NCBI GenBank assembly: GCA_031987605.1
Contig: DALZZF010000009.1
Span: 1 to 64,000 of the forward strand
Source of the DNA: JAFAGO01 sp031987605
GTDB lineage: Bacteria; Bacteroidota; Bacteroidia; Flavobacteriales; Weeksellaceae
DNA: 64,000 bases
Direction of reading: 5' to 3'
Shown here: in pieces, positions 58,927-64,000 of the stretch
Layout of the letters: each line of letters begins with the position of its first letter
Position numbering within the stretch: position 1 is the stretch's first letter
Notes under the pieces: model-generated
The model's database searches: none
What the model saw: the letters and a program-made list of their open reading frames with translations, nothing else
What the model was told of the DNA's origin: nothing
Translations under genes and position numbers: made by a program

Positions 58927-59937
58927 ATGTTAGAAAAAATTGACGAATTATTAGTAGAAGTTCAAAAATTTCAGTCTCAAACTCATGATGAGATTGAACA
59001 ATTCAGAATTAAATTCAACGGAAAGAAAGGAGTTCTGAATGATTTCTTTGAAAAATTCAAGGAGGTTCCCAACGAACAGAAAAAAGAATTCGGACAAAAA
59101 ATCAATGCCTTAAAACAGGCGGTTGCAACCAAATTGGAGGAGGTGAAAAACGCCAATACTTCCAGCACCCAAATGGAACAGGAAGATCTTACCAAACCCG
59201 GATTTCCTCTGGAACTGGGAAGCCGACATCCAATCAATCTGGTAAAAAATAAAATTATCGACATCTTCAAATCCATCGGTTTTGCTGTGGCAGACGGACC
59301 GGAAATCGAGGATGACTGGCATAATTTCACCGCACTGAATCTTCCGGAATATCATCCTGCACGAGATATGCAGGACACTTTCTTTATCGAAAAAGATCCT
59401 GATATTCTGTTGAGAACGCACACTTCTTCTGTACAAATCCGATATATGGAAGAAAATGAACCACCCATCAGAATTTTGGCTCCGGGAAGAGTGTTCCGCA
59501 ATGAAGCGGTTTCCTCCAGATCGCATTGTATTTTCCACCAGATCGAAGGTTTGTATATTGACCAGAATGTGAGTTTTGCAGATTTAAAACAGACCATTCA
59601 GTTTTTTACAACAGAACTTTTCGGAAAATCAAAAATCAGAATGCGCCCTTCCTATTTCCCTTTCACAGAGCCAAGTGCTGAAGTGGATGTATATTGGGGA
59701 CTCAACTCCGAAACCGATTACAGAATCACGAAAGGAACCGGCTGGCTGGAAATTATGGGTTGCGGAATGGTGGATCCCGCAGTTCTGAAAAATGTAAACA
59801 TTGATCCTGACCAATTTTCCGGTTATGCCTTCGGAATGGGCATCGAAAGAATTGTGATGCTGCTTTACCAAATGAGCGACATCAGAATGTTCTTCGAAAA
59901 CGACATCAGAATGCTTGAGCAATTCAAAACACTTTAA
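58927..59937 (+). CDS. pheS: Phenylalanine--tRNA ligase alpha subunit
   Basis: A 336-residue class-II synthetase subunit that, with PheT, charges tRNA-Phe. N-terminal coiled coil (about 1-90), then the catalytic core: HPINLVKNKIIDIFKSIGF, motif 2 as APGRVFRNEAVSSRSHCIFHQIEGLYID, FPFTEPSAEVDVYWG, and motif 3 as GYAFGMGIERIVMLLYQMSDIRMFFENDIR. All core residues seem present. pheT does not follow; it must lie elsewhere, as is common in Bacteroidota. Own promoter box and terminator. Confidence 0.97.
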   Translation: MLEKIDELLVEVQKFQSQTHDEIEQFRIKFNGKKGVLNDFFEKFKEVPNEQKKEFGQKINALKQAVATKLEEVKNANTSSTQMEQEDLTKPGFPLELGSRHPINLVKNKIIDIFKSIGFAVADGPEIEDDWHNFTALNLPEYHPARDMQDTFFIEKDPDILLRTHTSSVQIRYMEENEPPIRILAPGRVFRNEAVSSRSHCIFHQIEGLYIDQNVSFADLKQTIQFFTTELFGKSKIRMRPSYFPFTEPSAEVDVYWGLNSETDYRITKGTGWLEIMGCGMVDPAVLKNVNIDPDQFSGYAFGMGIERIVMLLYQMSDIRMFFENDIRMLEQFKTL

Positions 59938-59957
59938 AAAACCAATCCTTAAAACAT

Positions 59958-59988
59958 AAAAAAGTCCGGAACATTCCGGACTTTTTGC
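59958..59988. terminator. Bidirectional intrinsic terminator
   Basis: Stem AAAGTCCGGA/TCCGGACTTT with loop ACAT, A run left and T run right, between convergent pheS and the DUF3108 gene. Confidence 0.92.
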
Positions 59989-60008
59989 TGCATGGTATAT
60001 TTTATCTT

Positions 60009-60782
60009 TTACTTTTTAAAAGCAATCGGATATTTCACATTTTTATAGCTGTCGAGATCGGCACGAAGTGAACCTACAGCCAGTTCCGCCTTAATGGCAA
60101 TCGGAATATGATTATTATCGTTGGTTACCCAAAGTGTTACGCCTTCCTTGTCTTTAAAAACCCTTCCACTCATCACCGAAGGAATAATTTTCAGGGTATT
60201 TACCGTTCCAAACTTGGTTTTAATATCCTCGGTTCCAACAACACGAAGCCTGAAAGGAAACATTTCATCATCAATCCAGACGTTCAGATTAAAAACATCC
60301 CCCACATTAAGATCTTCTGAACTGATGCTTCTTAAATAATAAAATGCCGAAAGCATATCCTGAACACCTTTTACCGATTTTATTACTTTTGAACCGTTTT
60401 TCGGGTTCTTTTTATCCGTTAAAATCAAAGTTTGATTACTGTGATTGAAAACCGTTTCATAATGTTGACGATAATTCCCTTCACGAACATTTCTTACATA
60501 AAAACTCGGAAGACCGGTATTGATATTGATAAAACTTTCATACACATCTTCCACCTTAAAAAACGCTTTTACCGCTCCCGAAGTTCTCCCAACTCCTTTC
60601 ACATACAAATGCGGTTGTCCCTGATAATTGGTTTTAAGCGTGGTAAGTGTTGCATTACCGGCCGTAAGCACACCATAATGAATTCTGTAATTAAGACTTT
60701 CTCCAGATTGAATGTGATCCAGCTTCTGCGCAAAAATCAGTGCAGAAAGGAAAACTGTAAAAAAAAGAATGATTTTTTTCAT
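60009..60782 (-). CDS. DUF3108 domain-containing exported protein
   Basis: A 257-residue exported protein (MKKIILFFTVFLSALIFAQ signal) consisting of a DUF3108 domain: GESLNYRIHYGVLTAGNATLTTL, VKGVGRTSGAVKAFFKVEDVYESFI, VQDMLSAFYYLR, FNLNVWIDDEMFPFRLRVVGTEDIKTKFG and GVTLWVTNDNNHIPIAIKAEL. Relatives are envelope proteins of unknown role. The start was placed at 60782, three codons inside the open frame, to begin with MKKII. Confidence 0.88.
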   Translation of the reverse strand: MKKIILFFTVFLSALIFAQKLDHIQSGESLNYRIHYGVLTAGNATLTTLKTNYQGQPHLYVKGVGRTSGAVKAFFKVEDVYESFININTGLPSFYVRNVREGNYRQHYETVFNHSNQTLILTDKKNPKNGSKVIKSVKGVQDMLSAFYYLRSISSEDLNVGDVFNLNVWIDDEMFPFRLRVVGTEDIKTKFGTVNTLKIIPSVMSGRVFKDKEGVTLWVTNDNNHIPIAIKAELAVGSLRADLDSYKNVKYPIAFKK

Positions 60783-60877
60783 CGTTATCATTTTACAAAA
60801 AGGTTGCCAAAACCCGACAGGCGAATTTCAGGTGCAAATTTAAAACTTATGTGACATTAATCACCACGCCTTTGCTC

Positions 60878-60894
60878 TAATTTTGCTAATTTTG
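60878..60894 (+). promoter_or_regulatory. Two tandem -7 boxes upstream of the ferredoxin reductase gene
   Basis: TAATTTTG occurs at 60878-60885 and again at 60887-60894 (nine-base period). Either could start transcription 40-50 nt before the ATG at 60932. Confidence 0.45.
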
Positions 60895-60931
60895 CAACTT
60901 TATTATTATCAGTAACTTTTATTATAAAAAA

Positions 60932-61984
60932 ATGATTACTACAGACCTTCTCATTATAGGTGCCGGACCAACCGGACTTTTTACCGTTTTTGAAGCCGGA
61001 CTCTTAAAAATAAAATGCCATATTATTGATGCGCTTCCTCAACCGGGCGGACAGTTGGCAGAACTCTATCCTAAAAAACCGATTTTCGATATTCCCGGAT
61101 ATCCTTCCGTTGGCGCAGGCGAATTAGTGGATAATTTAATGGAACAGATCAAGCAGTTTCAGCCGGGATTCACCCTTTCCGAAACCGCAGTCTCACTGAA
61201 TAAAATTGATGATGAATGGTTTGAAGTAATCACCAACAAAGGAACCGTTCACCGTGCAAAAGCCGTAGCGATTGCAGGAGGTTTGGGGACTTTTGAACCG
61301 AGAAAGCCGGATCTGGAAAATATCGCACAGTATGAAGATCATGGGGTGGAATATTTTGTGAAAGATCCTGAGCATTTCCGCAACAAAAAAATTGTAATTG
61401 CAGGAGGTGGAGATTCCGCACTGGACTGGAGTATTTTCCTTGCCGATGTTGCGAGTGAAGTTACTTTGGTACACCGCAGAAATGAATTCCGTGGTGCTTT
61501 GGATTCTGTAGAAAAAGTGCAGGCTCTCAAAGATCAGGGAAAAATCAGTCTGATTACCCCTGCTGAAGTGGTTGCCGTAAAAGGAAACGGACATATTGAA
61601 GCCATCACCATTGAAAAAGAAGGTGAAAAAACAGATGTGGAAACTGATTTTTTCATTCCGTTGTTTGGTCTTACTCCAAAATTGGGGGAAATTGCAAACT
61701 GGGGACTTGAAATCGAGAAAAACGCAATTAAAGTAAACAATGCTCTGGATTATCAAACCAATATTGAAGGAATTTACGCAATCGGAGACATCAATACTTA
61801 TCCCGGAAAACTGAAACTGATTCTTTGTGGTTTCCATGAAGCAACAATTATGTGCCAAAGTGTTTACCAAAGATTAAATCCGGGCAAAAAATATGTCCTG
61901 AAATACACAACCGTAAGCGGAGTTGATGGCTTCGACGGAAGCCGGAAAGAAGCTGAAAAAGCAGTAGTGAAAAAAATCGACTAA
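60932..61984 (+). CDS. Ferredoxin/flavodoxin--NADP+ reductase (thioredoxin-reductase-like)
   Basis: A 350-residue FAD/NAD(P)-binding flavoprotein. FAD motif GAGPTGLFTVFEAGL (residues 9-23), PQPGGQLAELYPKKPIFDIPGYP, NADP motif VIAGGGDSALDWSIFLAD (around 151-168) followed by HRRNEFRG, and the closing IYAIGDINTYPGKLKLILCGFHEATI. It lacks the CxxC redox pair of thioredoxin reductases, which identifies it as the TrxR-like ferredoxin-NADP+ reductase (YumC type). The adjacent downstream gene encodes a [2Fe-2S] ferredoxin, 40 bases away, its likely partner. Confidence 0.93.
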   Translation: MITTDLLIIGAGPTGLFTVFEAGLLKIKCHIIDALPQPGGQLAELYPKKPIFDIPGYPSVGAGELVDNLMEQIKQFQPGFTLSETAVSLNKIDDEWFEVITNKGTVHRAKAVAIAGGLGTFEPRKPDLENIAQYEDHGVEYFVKDPEHFRNKKIVIAGGGDSALDWSIFLADVASEVTLVHRRNEFRGALDSVEKVQALKDQGKISLITPAEVVAVKGNGHIEAITIEKEGEKTDVETDFFIPLFGLTPKLGEIANWGLEIEKNAIKVNNALDYQTNIEGIYAIGDINTYPGKLKLILCGFHEATIMCQSVYQRLNPGKKYVLKYTTVSGVDGFDGSRKEAEKAVVKKID

Positions 61985-62024
61985 CTCTCCATTTGCATTT
62001 TTAAAGCAATAATCGCGAATAAGA

Positions 62025-62357
62025 ATGAGCGACATCAATATAAAAATTACCGATCGAGATGGCATTACGCACAACATCATCGCGCCAACCGATATGTCGA
62101 TGAATCTGATGGAAGTAATGCGTTCCTATGAATTGGCAGACGACGGAACCATTGGCGTTTGCGGTGGAATGGCGATGTGCGCCTCCTGTCAAGTTTACAT
62201 CTTGGATGGTGCAGAAAAACTTCCGGAAATGGGCGACGAAGAAGATGCAATGCTGGCAGAAGCCTTTCATGTTCACGACAATTCACGCCTGGGATGCCAG
62301 ATTCCCATTACCGAAAATCTGGAAGGACTCGAAGTGGAAATGGCACCTTATCCGTAG
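62025..62357 (+). CDS. [2Fe-2S] ferredoxin (adrenodoxin type)
   Basis: A 110-residue ferredoxin. Four cysteines bind the cluster: IGVCGGMAMCASCQVYI (C-x5-C-x2-C) and the distal Cys in NSRLGCQIPIT. The spacing and the acidic DEEDAMLAEAF segment match the adrenodoxin/Isc-type vertebrate-like class rather than plant-type ferredoxins. Electron carrier between the reductase encoded upstream and an unidentified acceptor (P450, Fe-S assembly or hydroxylase). Probably the second gene of a two-gene operon. Confidence 0.94.
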   Translation: MSDINIKITDRDGITHNIIAPTDMSMNLMEVMRSYELADDGTIGVCGGMAMCASCQVYILDGAEKLPEMGDEEDAMLAEAFHVHDNSRLGCQIPITENLEGLEVEMAPYP

Positions 62358-62419
62358 GATTTGAAGGTTTGAATTTGAAAGTTTGAGGGTTTGAAGGTTT
62401 GAAGGTTTGAAGGTTTGAA
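62358..62419 (+). repeat. 8-bp tandem repeat (GGTTTGAA) after the ferredoxin gene
   Basis: A degenerate run of GGTTTGAA units, beginning right at the ferredoxin stop and ending with three perfect GTTTGAAG copies plus a partial copy (about 62390-62418). Intergenic, 3' of ferredoxin. Confidence 0.85.
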
Positions 62420-62446
62420 ACAATTGATTTACGTACAAAGTAGCAT

Positions 62447-62476
62447 AAAAAAATCCCGAAACTTTCGGGATTTTTT
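62447..62476. terminator. Bidirectional intrinsic terminator
   Basis: AAAAAAATCCCGAA-ACT-TTCGGGATTTTTT between the convergent ferredoxin and pepD genes. Confidence 0.93.
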
Positions 62477-62497
62477 ATTTTATTTATCGTATTCATT

Positions 62498-63940
62498 CTA
62501 TTTTTCAGGAATGGCTGCAAGAATATCTTTCAGGTATCCCCAGAATTTCTGCACGGAAGGAATATTGGCTCTTTCTTCCGGAGAATGTGCGCCCCGAATT
62601 GTTGGTCCGAAACTTACCATTTCCATTTTCGGATAGTTAGCACCAATGATTCCGCATTCCAAACCAGCATGGCAAGCCACAACCTGTGGAACGCTTCCGA
62701 ATTTTTCTTCGTATATTTTTTCCATAATCTGTACGATTTCCGAACCCGGTTTTGGTTTCCATCCCGGATATGATCCACTGAAAACAACATTCAGACCGGC
62801 AAGTTCAAAAACGCATTTCAACTGTTCTGCAACGGCATCTTTTGTGGAATCCACCGAAGATCTCGACAAACAAAGAATTTTCAGATCACCGGATTTCAGT
62901 TCTACTCTTGCGATATTATTGGAAGTTTCCACCAGATCTTCTACATCAGGACTCATTCTGTACACGCCATTATGAGCAGCTTTTAATGCAAAAATAATAT
63001 TACGTGAATCCTCAGCGGAAATTCCCTGTTCGGAAACCGAAACTTTTTCGATTGAAATCACAATATCTTTTTCCACAGTTTCAAACTCTTCCAGAATTTC
63101 GCTGCGAAGTTGTTCTGCTTTTTCCAGATAATTTTCGGAATTCTGAACCGCAAAAACCGCATGCGCTTCTCTCGGAATTGCATTGCGCAACCCTCCGCCA
63201 TCAATGGAGATCAACTGGAGTTTATTCTCTCCAACTCCCGGATAAAGCAGTCTTCCCAAAATAATATTGGCATTTCCGAAACCTTTATGGATGTCCATTC
63301 CGCTGTGTCCGCCACGCAAACCTTTCACGATAATTTCCACGGTATCGCCTTCAACATTTTGAAGGGCGTAGTTTTGAGTAGCTGTTACATCTACTCCACC
63401 AGCGCAACCAATATCAATTTCATCATCTTCTTCAGTGTCCAGATTCAGGAGGATTTCTCCGTGGAGCTCGCCCGATTTCAAACCGATTGCTCCGGTCATT
63501 CCGGTTTCTTCATCAATGGTAAAAAGTGCTTCCAGATCAGGATGCGGAATGTCGGAACTTTGCAGAATTGCCATAATTGAAGAAACTCCGATTCCGTTAT
63601 CAGCACCCAAAGTCGTTCCTTTTGCTTTTACCCAATCTCCTGCAACTTCCATCTGAATTCCCTGGGTTTCAAAATCGAAATCCACATCGTTGTTTTTCTG
63701 GCAAACCATATCCAAATGTGATTGCAGCACGATCGGTTTACGATTTTCCATTCCCGGAGTTGCCGGTTTTTTAATGATAACATTTCCAACGGCATCCACC
63801 CGGGTTTCCAGACCTAAGTTTTCGCCGAAATTTTTAATAAATGCAATTACTTTTTCTTCTTTTTTAGAAGGTCTCGGCACCGCATTTAATGCCGAAAAGT
63901 TGTCCCAAATAACTTTGGGTTCTATGTTTGTAAGACTCAT
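62498..63940 (-). CDS. pepD: Aminoacyl-histidine dipeptidase (PepD, M20 family)
   Basis: A 480-residue zinc dipeptidase. Metal-binding and catalytic motifs: QSHLDMVCQ (His ligand and Asp), GADNGIG (bridging Asp), TIDEETGMTG (catalytic Glu and Glu ligand), NLDTEEDDE, and the C-terminal HAGLECG (His ligand). The inserted lid/dimerisation domain is at about 205-375. It is the PepD/cytosol nonspecific dipeptidase class, hydrolysing dipeptides including Xaa-His such as carnosine. Ends PEK near the terminator. The stretch 63941-64000 shows no further gene. Confidence 0.95.
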   Translation of the reverse strand: MSLTNIEPKVIWDNFSALNAVPRPSKKEEKVIAFIKNFGENLGLETRVDAVGNVIIKKPATPGMENRKPIVLQSHLDMVCQKNNDVDFDFETQGIQMEVAGDWVKAKGTTLGADNGIGVSSIMAILQSSDIPHPDLEALFTIDEETGMTGAIGLKSGELHGEILLNLDTEEDDEIDIGCAGGVDVTATQNYALQNVEGDTVEIIVKGLRGGHSGMDIHKGFGNANIILGRLLYPGVGENKLQLISIDGGGLRNAIPREAHAVFAVQNSENYLEKAEQLRSEILEEFETVEKDIVISIEKVSVSEQGISAEDSRNIIFALKAAHNGVYRMSPDVEDLVETSNNIARVELKSGDLKILCLSRSSVDSTKDAVAEQLKCVFELAGLNVVFSGSYPGWKPKPGSEIVQIMEKIYEEKFGSVPQVVACHAGLECGIIGANYPKMEMVSFGPTIRGAHSPEERANIPSVQKFWGYLKDILAAIPEK

Positions 63941-64000
63941 AAAATGTAGAATTTTATTATTTTAAAATCAACATCCGCATTCGCCATAGAATTTGGATGT

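Noticed and set aside
61193..61870. 225-codon open frame on the minus strand
   Set aside because: Lies entirely antisense to the ferredoxin reductase gene and has shadow-type composition.
62358..62419. CRISPR-like array
   Set aside because: Direct tandem 8-mers without spacers; no cas genes in the window.
1..64000. tRNA, rRNA or tmRNA genes
   Set aside because: All gaps between genes were read on both strands; none contained a cloverleaf, T-loop GGTTCGAATCC-type sequence or rRNA segment.

Overview
This 64 kb window is AT-rich chromosomal DNA from a member of the Bacteroidota, most likely class Flavobacteriia and the Chryseobacterium/Kaistella side of the Weeksellaceae. This is inferred from gene content, without any database search. 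The pointers are two SusC/SusD outer-membrane pairs, a type IX secretion (T9SS) C-terminal sorting domain, a PorV/PorQ-family barrel, a GldI-like lipoprotein, stand-alone MnmD, the short flavobacterial MenE, near absence of Shine-Dalgarno sequences, and repeated use of the Bacteroidetes promoter pattern TTG-N19-TAnnTTTG (complete at the HU gene and at one orphan intergenic site). I found no rRNA, tRNA, CRISPR array, prophage or complete insertion sequence.

Layout. 0-6.4 kb: an alkyltransferase-like protein, a 48-residue conserved protein, a deoxyhypusine-synthase-like enzyme, an outer-membrane barrel, ArfB, MenE and ArgS, separated by several families of palindromic repeats and a 10-N assembly gap. 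6.4-11.1 kb: first SusD/SusC pair. 11.6-20 kb: housekeeping genes (rnhB, yidC, pyrG, a flippase-like membrane protein, panD, HU, pdxH, yqgE). 20-24.5 kb: second SusD/SusC pair. 24.6-33.2 kb: a YceI protein, a DODA-type dioxygenase, hutH, a GNAT acetyltransferase, uvrC, a secreted protein, a PorV-like barrel and an EamA transporter. 33.3-42.4 kb is the most accessory-looking part: a two-module FISUMP/T9SS protein split by one in-frame stop, a secreted repeat (propeller-like) protein beside it, then a propeller-type sensor kinase and a LytTR response regulator. 42.8-48.7 kb: acyl-CoA carboxylase beta, acyl-CoA dehydrogenase and acyl-CoA ligase with two small unknown genes. 48.9-54.4 kb: a coiled-coil protein plus Nif3, a RES/Xre toxin-antitoxin pair, a voltage-gated ion channel ending in a zinc ribbon, and two peptidyl-prolyl isomerase lipoproteins. 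54.5-64 kb: ilvE and mnmD (divergent), a PhnA-type zinc ribbon protein, an orphan promoter that probably drives a small RNA, an ABC ATPase, a YceI lipoprotein, pheS, a DUF3108 protein, a ferredoxin reductase plus ferredoxin pair, and PepD.

How the genes work together. Most are single housekeeping genes ended by clear hairpin terminators. Functional groupings visible here are the two SusCD import complexes, ferredoxin reductase with ferredoxin, the RES/Xre pair, the cyclophilin-FKBP protein with the GldI-like FKBP, and the kinase/regulator pair next to secreted proteins.

The most interesting unexplained material is non-coding: a ~120 bp element present twice at about 96% identity (12.2 kb and 38.2 kb), a second ~140 bp repeat present twice (18.4 kb and 48.7 kb), a divergent 'GGGCGT...ACGCGGG' palindromic family (1.7 and 4.5 kb), a ~265 bp nested palindrome (3.1 kb), a frame-breaking 7-bp tandem repeat inside menE, and a consensus promoter reading into a gene-free region at 57.0 kb.
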